Assembly (NCBI GenBank): GCA_022376465.1
Contig: JACDTU010000014.1
Location: 186,001 to 250,000 of the forward strand
Direction: 5' to 3'
DNA length: 64,000 nt
Origin: Cubamyces lactineus
Lineage: Eukaryota > Basidiomycota > Agaricomycetes > Polyporales > Polyporaceae
Below are positions 54,722-64,000 of this stretch, piece by piece. Position numbers and translations under genes: made by a program. The stretch's first letter is position 1, and the number at the start of each line of letters is the position of its first letter. The notes beneath the pieces are model-generated. The model did not search any database and was not told where the DNA came from. It saw only the letters and a program-made list of their open reading frames with translations.

Positions 54722-57490
54722 ATGTCTCGGCGTTTACGGGGATTGCTCGCGATGCCGCGACTAACGATTCTTGGCCGCTCTGTCCTCCTACTCACTGCTG
54801 AACTCCTCGCAAACGCCGTCTGCTGGGTCGTCTGTGCTATTCTATTCGGTCGTCACGCGGAGACACGTCCCATCCTCTCACTTGCGCTTCTTGCTTGGGT
54901 CAGTATTGTATTAGCGTCCCTGTCAGCATGTCAATGGTGGACTTATGTGCCGTCGGTTCCTCCCTCATCAATGTCGTGCCTGTCACTCCCCGGACTTAGA
55001 CCATCGGCCTTCGACATGGTACGTCTTCTATTTCACTGAGCTTTCGACGACTTCGATACGTATTGCGAGTACATCCAACCCATCAGAGTCATCTCTATCT
55101 GCTCTACCTCTGCTCTACCTCTGCGCAACGTTGTTCAGACTAGATGCACCGCGCGATATGTTTGCTATCTTTCTTACAATGCAGATCTTTTCGGCTTAAG
55201 CAATACTATGTGTATGACCGCAACCAGCATCAGGCTCCTAGCGGTCGATGCTGAAGCGTATCATCTAGACAGACAATCTGTAGCACTACATTCCTCACAA
55301 TTTGCAGAATTGGGAACATATAGTCCTGACATGTGTTCTTCCCAGCTCTGGATGCAGATCATATCAGGTAACGTCCCCTCATACCTCGTACGTCTCCCTT
55401 TTCCTTCCCATGTGCTCTTCGCCGCCACATGCATGCTGATTGGCGTACTGCCGTCAATAGGTTCCGAAATCGCTGCCTTCTGTCGACCACGATGACTGAT
55501 GCTCTACGCACGGAAGCGCAATTGACAACGCCACACGAAGCCTCATCAATATGGGACAGCTCCCGGTGACGTGCGGCCTGTTCTTCTCGCTGGGACACAG
55601 CACCATCGTGATTGTGGTGGTAAGTCTCTCACCAGATGCACTCACCTTCCCGTTGCGGACTCGGTACGGCATGGTTGATTATCGATCTGTGGTTAGAATG
55701 TGGCCATCGCCATCAGCACAGATGTGTACAACCACATCGACGGGGTGGGCGCAGTCGGCGGGATCGTCGGTGAGCATTCCTATGTTCCCCATTCGCCCCT
55801 ATTCCTCTCTGATGAAACTGGAACTCATGATATTGCGTTGTCCGTGCTGTCGGGGCATCTCGCGCTGACGTCTTCCCCGTATGGATCATTACCACCGACT
55901 TCTCTACCCCTGTCAAACGCACGAACTATCTAAAGGCGCCGCTGTCAGCGCGAGCTTCCTGTTCGTCGTCGGCCTCGCCAATTCCATCATCCTCTTCCGT
56001 ATCTTGCGCAAGCGTCACCGGGTGAGTACGACATTCTCCAAGCGTCCTGCGCATCCTCCTCCATTTGCGTAGATGCATGGATGTCAGCATGATGTCGGGC
56101 GCGCAGGACATCTTCTGGGCAGGACATGCTGACCGTAGTGAATACTCTGTGGTACGCGTAGAATAAGAAGCAACGCGCAGCACGCAACCGTGCGGGCGAA
56201 GAAGCCAGCTTCCCCGATAGCACGCAGAATGAGCTTCGAGGCAGGCCCGACGAAGAACCCGAACTCGAGGACGAGGACGAGGACGAGGACAAGGACGAGT
56301 CGCACGGGAACACGCTTATGATGAAAGTGATTGGGCCCGTCGTAACCTTCGTCAACCGGCCGTGGAAGATGTACCCCGTCGGGGTGCTCTTTGGCTTCGG
56401 TACGTCTCCTCCTTCTGCTACCACTACGCACCCCGAGTGGTGTAGAATGGCACGTTGTCAAGCATGGCTAATCGATCTCGACACGCGTCGCTCGCTCTGC
56501 AGGCTTCGACACCGCGTCGTCCATCGCGCTCCTCGCCGTCTCCGCAATCGCAAAGCGTGGCCCGGACGGGCGGCAGATCGCGCCTGGCAATATCGTGATC
56601 CTTCCCGTGAGTCTCCCCCCTCCCTCCTTTCCTAGATCGATGCATATGGCTGAAATGACTCTGCGCGATTGTGATAGTTGCTATTCACTGTGGGCATGAC
56701 ACTCATCGACTCGCTCGATTCTATCATCATGTTGTACTCGTACACCGGCTTCCCGGACCACTCGTTCGCACTGTTCGAGAGGCGCGCCCCGCCGCGAGAC
56801 AGCCTTGAAGATGCTGGCGCGACATGTCCATCAAGTGGGCTGGCGTCGGGCTCAAGAGTCGAGGCGGACATCGCAGGTGTTGAAGAGCTGCCACGAACGC
56901 CAGCCAGTATATCAAACGAAGATCAGCAGGAATTGGCCAAGGACAGAAAGAAAGGAGATATAATTACCGTACAGGACGCGCAGGCAAGCACGGACGACCC
57001 CATCCGACAACGCGTGCTCCGCGTGAAGCAGAACGCGATGTCAGATCTGAGCATTCTGCTGACTGTGATGAGCATTCTCGTCGCGTTCAGGTGAGCGGTG
57101 CTTTGCATATCGCTAGTGACTAGCATGTGTTGCAAGGATTCTGACCGTCAGTCCCTTCTTGCGATTGTGCAGTATATCGCTGATCACCATCATGGGCCTC
57201 ATCGGGGACAACTGCACGCCCTGCCAGAATGCGGCGAATGCACCGGATGGCGGGGGTCTCGCCGGTAGGTGGTGGAGAGGCTGGGCGAGAGTAAGTTGCT
57301 GTATATGTTAAGCTGAGCGGAAGCACTGAGATGTGGAGCACAGGCCAACGACAACAGCGGGTACATCGGGGCGGCTATCGTCGGCTCGTTCATCGCTGTG
57401 GTCTCGAGTTGGTACGGGGTACGATTCTTGCACAGGAAGTGGAAAGCGCGAAGGTCAACGATCACAGATGAAAGTCTCATTCAGTCGTGA
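54722..57490 (+). CDS. Nickel/cobalt transporter (NiCoT family), 499 aa
   Basis: Plasma-membrane Ni2+/Co2+ importer of the HoxN/NixA family, supplying metal mainly to urease. Eleven exons assembled by phase: join(54722..54898,55000..55018,55346..55367,55517..55619,55697..55769,55936..56021,56162..56399,56503..56606,56678..57090,57173..57290,57344..57490), exactly 500 codons. Signatures: TIGLRHALDADHISAIDNAT (the metal-binding His/Asp motif), FFSLGHSTIVIVV, and WKMYPVGVLFGFGFDTASS. About eight hydrophobic helices. The first signature is spread over exons of 19 and 22 bases, so ORF scans miss it. A cytoplasmic loop of roughly 130 residues carries an Asp/Glu run (ELEDEDEDEDKDE, about 56260-56300), and a second variable loop follows ALFERRAPP. 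The intron 55019-55345 (327 bases) is long for this genome. Confidence 0.9.
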
Positions 57491-57557
57491 AGGTAGGGTC
57501 AATCACAGCAAGGGGAGAAAGCAGTTACACAAACGAATCACACAGGTGCAGAGCGAT

Positions 57558-58992
57558 TTACGACGGATCGTCCACAAGCGCAGCAGGGGCGAACATGTAC
57601 CTTACAGTCTTCTCGTCCCTATAGAATGGAGATGAGCTCGCGTCGTACGATGGTTCCTCCGTCGCGACGCTCTCGCGATGTCTTGGTGGATGCTCCGTCT
57701 CGCGCATCACGATCTTCAGCCGAATGAGCTGGTCTGCCTTGTAGGGCACATAAACCGGCGCAGGAGTCCCGTGTCCATGTCCGTGCTGATGCTGCCCATG
57801 CCCTCCACGGGAGAACTGGTGCGGATGCGGAGAAGAGGGTGTGTGTGGGGACGTGTTCGCCGCTGGGTTCTGGGCGTATGAGATGAGGAGGTCGATGATG
57901 GCGTGTGCGATTTCTTCGATGTCCGCGATGTGGGTCTGGAATTGTTGGCCCCAGTCGCCGGACTTGCTGAGGGTGGCGGCGATTTGGTGGCTCGTGTGCT
58001 GCCCTGGGCGTTCGGGGGAGGTACCGCGCTCGAACGATTGTAGGAGGGCGGCTAGGTAGAGACATCCGAGGGCGACGACGTGAGGAGGATATGAGAGGTT
58101 CACGAGCGTCCGGAAGCTATGTATGGGACGGTAAGATCGTGATACACGCTATAGGGCGGACGTCTTGTTACCTGTCGATAGCCAAACGATATGCCAGTTT
58201 CGACAGCTTCTTGGATGCTACAGTGACATCAGTGCAGAGCGACTCAAACCGCAAGGAGCTTCGTACCTCCAAACGCGCGACTGATCTTGATGACATATGG
58301 GAACGGTAACCTCACAGTGAAGTTGAAACATATACTCTCCAGCATCAACCTCTCTACCGCAAGCAGCCGCTGGCGGTCCTGCTCAACAGTCTATAGGGGC
58401 AGACGTTCGGAATTCAAAGCACAAGTATACCACGAAAGGCGGACTCACCGCAGGGTCCATGTCGATTTCTCCACCCATAGACTTCGCCTTCGCGGCGAGG
58501 TCGGGGAACCGAACGGCATATGCAACCATCAGGATGTCTCTCGGCTTCTTCAAGGTGTCGTGCATCTTCGACGAGACAAAGATTGCAGCAAGGCATACGT
58601 CCTGAACCGAAAGCTCAGTCTCTATACGGCAGGACTAAGTCGAGGAGCATTTCGCACATGGTAGCCAAAGTCTTTCCGAGGGAAGAAGAGGTGGAACCTA
58701 TGGTAGAGATTTTGCGCGGTCGCAATAGTTTTCCTAGGACTACACCCCGGCTTGACTCAGCCTATTTCGTGGGGGTGAGAGGGATACGGACTCACAAGCC
58801 AATGCCTAGCCCGACTGCTTCAATGAAGCCACATGCCTGCTGCCGGGCTTTCTCCTCCTGTGTGATCGAGAGCTTCCCGCGCTGCTTGTCTGATAGTTTC
58901 TCGACCTCCTTTGGGGTGAAATACGGCAGATGAAACTTGAGGTGGTTCGCGGGGATGAGCTGCGGAGGATTGTTGTAGTAGTTCGCGTTCAT
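57558..58992 (-). CDS. Cyclin of the CTD kinase type (Ctk2/cyclin K-like)
   Basis: Regulatory cyclin that probably pairs with a Ctk1/CDK12-type kinase phosphorylating the RNA polymerase II tail. Starts MNANYYNNPPQLIPANHLKF at 58992, then YFTPKEVEKLSDKQRGKLS and KARQQACGFIEAVG. Cyclin box continues with YHRFHLFFPRKDFGYH, the helix DVCLAAIFVSSKMHDTLKKP and RDILMVAYAVRFPDLAAKAK. The C-terminal cyclin repeat has YPPHVVALGCLYLAALL and a His/Gly/Pro-rich insertion (GGHGQHQHGHGHG) before VYVPYKADQLIRLKIVM. Stop TAA complementary to 57558-57560. The KPRDILMVAY motif is typical of cyclins of the C/K/L group; assignment to Ctk2 rather than another of these is likely but not certain. Confidence 0.78.
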
Positions 58993-59048
58993 GGTGCGAT
59001 GATGGGCGCCTACACGACTTGGCTCTGGTCTACACTGTACGCTGCTTG
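58993..59048. promoter_or_regulatory. 56-base bidirectional start region, CTK2-like / PIG-U
   Basis: Only 56 bases separate the two divergent start codons, so both genes must share promoter elements or have transcription starts that overlap each other's leaders. No TATA box in the gap. Confidence 0.6.
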
Positions 59049-60712
59049 ATGGACAGCAACGCCGACTTGGCTATCCCCGTTCTCGTCGCGGCCAGACTCC
59101 TGCTTGCTTTCGCGCCGCTGCCTGAGGCCCTCAAACATGATCAGCAACTCTCATCACCTCTGACGTCCTACTCTCGGTGTGCGGCGATGTCTTGCTTCGG
59201 GCCGCGGACCCAGTCACTGACGCGATTGGTGCAGTACTCGAGGGTATATACCTCTTCAAGCATGGGATTGATCCATACTCGGGAGGGGCTTTTCGACATG
59301 TGAGTACACATTCGCAGCACACGCATAACAGGATTCTCACTGTTACGCTATGTCTGCAGTCACCTCTGCTTTTGTCTCTGTTCTCGACAGTACTTCCATT
59401 GACGCCTTACACGTCGCCAATACTATGGACTGCCGTAGACACCGTTGCCGCATGGGCACTCGTTCGAATATGGAGGTTACGGACGGGAACGAAGAAAACG
59501 TCAAGAGACAAGCAGATAGCTGCGCTGTACGTCCGTTCTCAACGGTCGTATGTGCATGAGCTTACCCGCGTCGCCGCAGCTACCTCCTCAACCCATATAT
59601 CCTCCTTCCGAGTCTCGCATTGTCAACATCTTCTATTGAGAACATGTGTTGCCTACTTGCGCTGATGTTTGCGTGTAGAGGTCAGCACGTCTGTGGCATT
59701 ACGCGGAGTTAGCTCTCACATCTCTACTCACCAGGACGGACGTCGGCTTCCTTGCTCGCACTGGCATGCCTTGTCCAATCATCGCTTTCCTCGCTGCTAT
59801 TGCTGGCCCCGATTGCGTTCTTAAACATCACCCGACCTGTGTCTCGCCTCGCACTCCCGAGGCCGTTCGAAGGCAGCGTCAAACAAACGATCCCCTTGAT
59901 ACTTGAGTTCTTCGGATACTCGACGCTCTTGACTATCGCATCGACATTGGTGTGCGGGAATTGGCTATGGGCCGAAAAGACTTGGGGCGCATCGTGAGTT
60001 ATCCGGAATCATAGAGTGACCATTGACTGATCTTTGTGTAGGCTTACACTCCCGGATTTGACGCCCAATCCTGGCCTTTGGTGGTACTTCTTTACCGAGA
60101 TGTTCGACCACTTTAGGCCGTTCTTCTTGATGGTGTTCTCCGTAAGATTATGTCTGTAACTATGTTCTGTATTCCATCTCACCAGATCTCCAGGTGCACC
60201 TCTTGATCTACGTTGCTCCCCTTTGCATCAAGTTTCAGTAAGATATATCCAAGCTGTGACAGGTGCCGCCATTACTTACACAGAAGGCATTTAGACATGA
60301 CTTCCTGTATGCTGCATTCTTGCTCATAGGCGTACTGGCGACGTTCAAGCCGTACCCAACACTGTCCGATCCTGGGCTCTTCTTCTCACTGTTCTCCATA
60401 TTTCCGGAAGTATACCCTTGTAAGCCGTCGCCAGTCCGCGATTCGCTAAACCGGCTATCTGACCATTTTCTCCTGTCCGTAGACCTTCGCCATCCAATTG
60501 TGACCGCTCTTATCCATCTCCATGCTTCGCTTCTTCTCCCTCTCTTCAACAGCCTCTGGCTGCAGCAGGGAACTGGCAATGCGAACTTCTTCTATGCGTC
60601 TACCCTCGTCTTTGGGATGGGCAACGGTGCAGCATTGCTAGATGCAATATGGGCGGGCCTAAGGGCTGCCATTGGAGAGCTAAAGGAGGGCTACGAAGTG
60701 GTGCAGGAGTAA
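59049..60712 (+). CDS. GAB1: GPI transamidase subunit PIG-U
   Basis: Multi-span ER membrane subunit of the complex that attaches GPI anchors to proteins. Starts [20 protein letters not shown] at 59049. The intron after ...LTSYSR joins to [20 protein letters not shown], the family's most conserved luminal motif. Further exons give [14 protein letters not shown], a hydrophobic pair, [40 protein letters not shown] (another PIG-U hallmark), [19 protein letters not shown] and a last exon [20 protein letters not shown] ... [17 protein letters not shown], stop at 60710-60712. About eight membrane helices. Length and motif order match fungal Gab1/Cdc91. Convergent with TS2. Confidence 0.9.
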
Positions 60713-60860
60713 TGTATGATCGTACAAGGTGTGTTGTAGAGCGACCATATATATTTGCGGATATAACCTTTCGCAGTCGTTTATGAGGACGGACCGTACA
60801 AAAGCTTTTAACGTTCTACAAATGTGATACTTGATTCCATCGCAGCCAAGCCAGCCGGCG

Positions 60861-62190
60861 TCAGGCTAGTATATCCTCCAGACGATATCTTCCTGCCCTG
60901 ATATGGTACTCGACATATCCCTGACATCGCCCATGAGCCATGCACGCATAACGAGCAGGTAAAGCAATTGGTGCGCTTACCATGAGATGACCCTTGCAGA
61001 TCGCCGACAACTCTGGGTCACTAGCTGTCAGATCCTCGACCATTCTGATCGATTTGAGTGTCTCGTCAACGAGATCCTGTAGCACCGCGTGAGGGTCTTT
61101 CCTTGCAGCGGTAGCTTGCAGGCAGATGTAGGTATCTGTCTCTCCTCCGACAGTCTCCTTGTAAAACGACAGGCTAATAAAATCCGAGGGAATTAGCCGA
61201 TATCGCAACTCCCGACCATTCTGAGTGGACTGACATGTCGCTGTGTGCAATAAGGCGTGCGTGAGCAACAGGAGACAACAGCAAGCGACGCAACATATCG
61301 TACTTTATTGACAAACTCAGATACTCCAACATCCTGCAATATTTGTCGGGTCAGTATGAGTTCAATCAACAACACTAGAGAAGTCTCACGGTAAAACCTG
61401 CAGATAAGACGTGTCTGAGGGGTCCCGCACGCCTTTGGCGAAGTTGAACAGCGCATACGCCAACCCATCTCCCGTCTTCCGTCGGATAAACGGGGCGTAC
61501 ATCGTCCCCCCAGGAACCGCCGGCATGTCCCTAGTGGAAAACTCGATATACATCCCTACCAGCGTCTCAAGGCTGCTCGCGATGATAGCGTCCGCGTTGA
61601 TGCGCGGGTACAGCCTATATATGTCCCGGAACTGCCGCACGATGCGCTCCAGGACGGGGTCGGGCATGTCCTCGCGGGTCGCGTACCTGCGGTTGAACTC
61701 GCCGAGCAGCTCGAGGTTGCGGTTCCCAAGGTCGTCGACGTAGACGAAGTAGGTGGTGTAGAGCGCGACGAAGAGCTGGTGCTCGTACGACAGGTGGGGG
61801 TACGCCGACTCGACGATGCTGCAGCCCGTGTCCACGAGGCCCTCGGCGATCTGCGTGGTCAACCCTACATCCCATGACATGACGTCCTCTGCGACTTCTT
61901 TTCTGAGGCGGGGGTTGATGGGCGTATGAGGATCTTCGTACCCCAACCTTTCTAGAAAGTCTCGTAGGATGCGTGTGATTTCGTCGATACTGTCCTCAGG
62001 GACGGAGCCATCGCGGGTGTCACAGACGACGAGCTCGCTCGATGACTCTGAGTATCTGTTCTCCCGTCTAGCGGAGGCTTCAAGTTGCACAGAACTACAC
62101 GGAGGTAAGTCCCTAGATCCCCAAATTCAGGTCGAATACTCGCCTTGTTGATTTGGCAAGAGCTACTTGCAGGGTTGTTTGACTCCTCAT
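60861..62190 (-). CDS. Trichodiene-synthase-like sesquiterpene synthase 2 (TS2), 346 aa
   Basis: Second TRI5-like cyclase. Exons complement(join(60861..60920,60981..61173,61235..61240,61304..61333,61390..62094,62144..62190)) give 347 codons in phase, with 30, 6 and 193-base exons of exactly the same size as in TS1. Motifs: VDDLGNRNLE, with the DD pair at the expected depth after the helix LFVALYTTYFVY; NSE motif NDILSFYKE formed through the micro-exon CGACAT; RY pair in RAGRYRL. The first intron as drawn has a GC-AG donor (AAG|GCGAGT); this is the weakest part of the model, but it places an ATG (62190) about 80 bases behind a CATATAAAC box (62269-62277). Otherwise the start lies in exon 2. 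Product unknown. TS3 follows 1.2 kb upstream on the same strand. Confidence 0.86.
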
Positions 62191-63386
62191 CTAGGCGGCC
62201 TGGGTCGATACCGAGGAAGTCTTGGATATGCTGGGATCTGCGATGTTGAGGACCGCTGCACGACGTACGTTTATATGGAGCCTGCAGCGTTTGTGCTGAC
62301 GTGGTAGGTTTTCAGGTAATGTCGGAAAATATCAGTTGACTCGGGAGGTCTGCGCCCTCGGAGAGTTCCAGCCGTTTTCGACACGGCAGGCCCTTTTTTC
62401 AAATCCTTACACAGCGAGTTGTATCGGCGAGGGCCCCCTCCTGATGCCACACACGGCGTGAGCACCGGGTGCCGTGTATACTGGTTATTGATTGACTGTC
62501 ATCAATACCTTATACAGTCAGCTACGGAGACTACGGGTGCCGCTATCCTAGCGTCACAGCGCCCATTTCGGACTCCATCTGAGGGTTAAACGGCTCTGTA
62601 GGATTGTTCTGAAAAGGGGCCCCATCGTTGTGAAGACGGCTGTTGCAGCCACCCTCGACTAGCCTCGAGTACATTCCTAATGATCTCAGCAGGTAGCCGA
62701 TGGGTCCGAGAATGAGTCGATACTCGCGAAATCAGGCTGGCCTTCGAGACCGTAGGTAATTTCCGACATACAGACATCCTGAAACACCAGTATTCTGCTC
62801 GGAGCCACGTTGAACGAACACGCGTCCTGGTTGATGGACACTAGCTGCGCTGTTGCGAGCGCACATGGAGCCCTTCGTGAGTCAAAGTCACCACGATAGT
62901 ATCCTCCTCGGGGCCGTGAACCAGAAATGAGATTACCGCACGAAGAAGCCGCTGGAGGCGCACACCAAGCGCGCGCTTTGTGACCCGAGGGCGGCGAAAC
63001 GTTGGAGCCAGGCCGGGTTGTAGGATCGTCCAAACGGGCTTCGCGCGAGCCCGAGTCCTTCACCGCATGACTCATGAGGGCACTGCCCGGCAACCGAAGG
63101 TTAGCTTCCATGTCTCGATCGGACACCGTAGGTCTGTGGCGCTCCAAAACGAGCCCTGGAGGACTTTGCGCGCTGGTGGAGAAGCAACGGCGCTGGAAAG
63201 TGATGCACCGCAAATAGCTGCTCCCTAGTCCGGCGAGCGTCTCCATGATCGAAAGCAAGTTGGTTCAGGACATTGTACATGCTATCATGCCCTCTACATA
63301 CATATGACGTGTGGCCGCGAGGCTTCTGCTGATACAGAGACGTACCGGCATTGATAATGGTACAAGTCTGGGCGATCCCCGCTCCG
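62191..63386. other. Region between TS2 and TS3
   Basis: Holds the TS2 TATA box at 62269-62277 (minus strand) and the uncertain 190-codon frame listed next. Nothing else supported. Confidence 0.4.
62686..63258 (-). CDS. Hypothetical 190-codon ORF between TS2 and TS3
   Basis: Single open frame on the synthase strand starting MLSIMETLAGLGSS. Composition is rich in Arg, Ser, Pro, Cys with no strong hydrophobic core or known motif. It may be a chance frame. If real, it would be a small neighbour of the two synthases. Not recognised. Confidence 0.2.
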   Translation of the reverse strand: MLSIMETLAGLGSSYLRCITFQRRCFSTSAQSPPGLVLERHRPTVSDRDMEANLRLPGSALMSHAVKDSGSREARLDDPTTRPGSNVSPPSGHKARAWCAPPAASSCGNLISGSRPRGGYYRGDFDSRRAPCALATAQLVSINQDACSFNVAPSRILVFQDVCMSEITYGLEGQPDFASIDSFSDPSATC

Positions 63387-64000
63387 TTACATCAGAAGAT
63401 CCCCCAAACGGTATCTCCTAGCGCGGAAGTGGAACTCCAGGTATCCCTACAATAGGCATCCGTCATTCATCCCATCCCCTCTTACATGTGGGGCATGTTG
63501 TACTCACCATCAAGTAGCTACGCAGGATGGAGGATAGCTCGGAGTCTGAAGCGGTAAGTTCTTGCACCTGGCCTATCGTCTCCAGCGTCTCCTCCGTGAG
63601 TTCGCGAAGCACGACCAGGGGAGCCTTCCGTTCAGCCGCGGCGCGAAGGTGGACGTAGTTATCTGTCTCGCCAGCGAGCCACTCTTTGTAGAATGAGAGC
63701 CTGCGGTTAGGTTCAGTATCAACGTTCGCCGCATGACAGCCTGCCGTGATCGACTCACACATCGCTGTATCCCAACACAAGGTGTCCATGACATGGTGAG
63801 AATGCGCGTCAAAGCCGGATGCAAGTCAGTACTCACTTGATTGCGTTTGTATATCGTTCGATCGCTCTGAATGGGAAAGGGAAGCATAAGATGTCGCGCC
63901 ATGCAAACTCTGCGAATGACACTAACGGTATGAGCTGCAAATAGAAGTTGTCCGAAGGATCTCGCCATCCCTTTACGAAGATGAAGAGGGCATATGCAGC
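63387..64000 (-). CDS. Trichodiene-synthase-like sesquiterpene synthase 3 (TS3), 5' end outside the window
   Basis: C-terminal part of a third TRI5-like cyclase. Exons complement(join(63387..63446,63508..63700,63759..63764,63837..63866,63927..>64000)); the 60, 193, 6 and 30-base exons equal those of TS2. Sequence: ALFIFVKGWRDPSD, then AIERYTNAI, NSE motif NDVLSFYKEWLAGETDNYVH made through the micro-exon CGATGT, and the C-terminal RARRYRLGDLLM with the RY pair. The region with the first aspartate motif lies beyond the window edge. Same orientation as TS2. Confidence 0.88.

Noticed and set aside
62586..62777. F-box-like start HRLPAEIIRNVLEA on the minus strand
   Set aside because: Only one short motif, no continuation of the fold; overlaps another uncertain frame.

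Overview
The window is chromosomal DNA of a filamentous basidiomycete, most likely a mushroom-forming agaricomycete. Genes are compact and rich in short GT-AG introns (about 50-100 bases), and several families (DUF6593, trichodiene-synthase-like terpene synthases, Tad1-like LINEs, chromodomain Ty3/Gypsy elements) fit that group. The species cannot be named from the sequence. Exon coordinates were assembled by eye from ORFs, splice sites and reading phase.

1-5.3 kb: a mitochondrial carrier gene (-), a five-exon DUF427 gene (+) and a ricin-B-lectin-like gene (+) with uncertain splicing.

5.3-27.9 kb: a nest of retroelements. An old, 5'-truncated, decayed LINE (LINE-A, +, 5299-27857) has a target-site duplication (TSD) of 11-14 bp. 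A second LINE (LINE-B, -, 9807-26403, 12-bp TSD, intact 1284-aa ORF2) sits inside its RNase H domain. A Ty3/Gypsy chromovirus (+, 14740-25298, 279-bp LTRs differing at one base, 5-bp TSD GTAGA) sits inside LINE-B ORF1. A further 1.1-kb insertion interrupts LINE-A. The Gypsy element is the most unusual object here. It has an in-frame UAG between gag-protease and pol, an additional 832-aa ORF of unknown function downstream of pol, and short perfect inverted repeats (5-9 bp stems, 4-8 nt loops) spread through LTRs, coding regions and 3' noncoding region.

27.9-44.4 kb: housekeeping genes. These are a membrane-anchored pepsin-like protease (-), ERG26-like sterol dehydrogenase (-), F-box/propeller protein (-), Miro GTPase GEM1 (+), von Willebrand A protein (+), G-patch protein (-) and Borealin-type passenger protein (+).

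44.9-64 kb: three trichodiene-synthase-like sesquiterpene synthase genes (44955-46290 +, 60861-62190 -, and 63387 to beyond the edge -). They are interspersed with a DUF6593 gene (+), a Ras exchange factor (-), a nickel/cobalt transporter (+), a CTD-kinase cyclin (-) and the GPI-transamidase subunit PIG-U (+). All three synthases share an exon of only six bases that supplies the aspartate of the NSE metal-binding motif. Without it, gene models lose the active site. No P450 or other tailoring gene lies beside the synthases, so this is a dispersed paralogue group rather than an obvious biosynthetic cluster.
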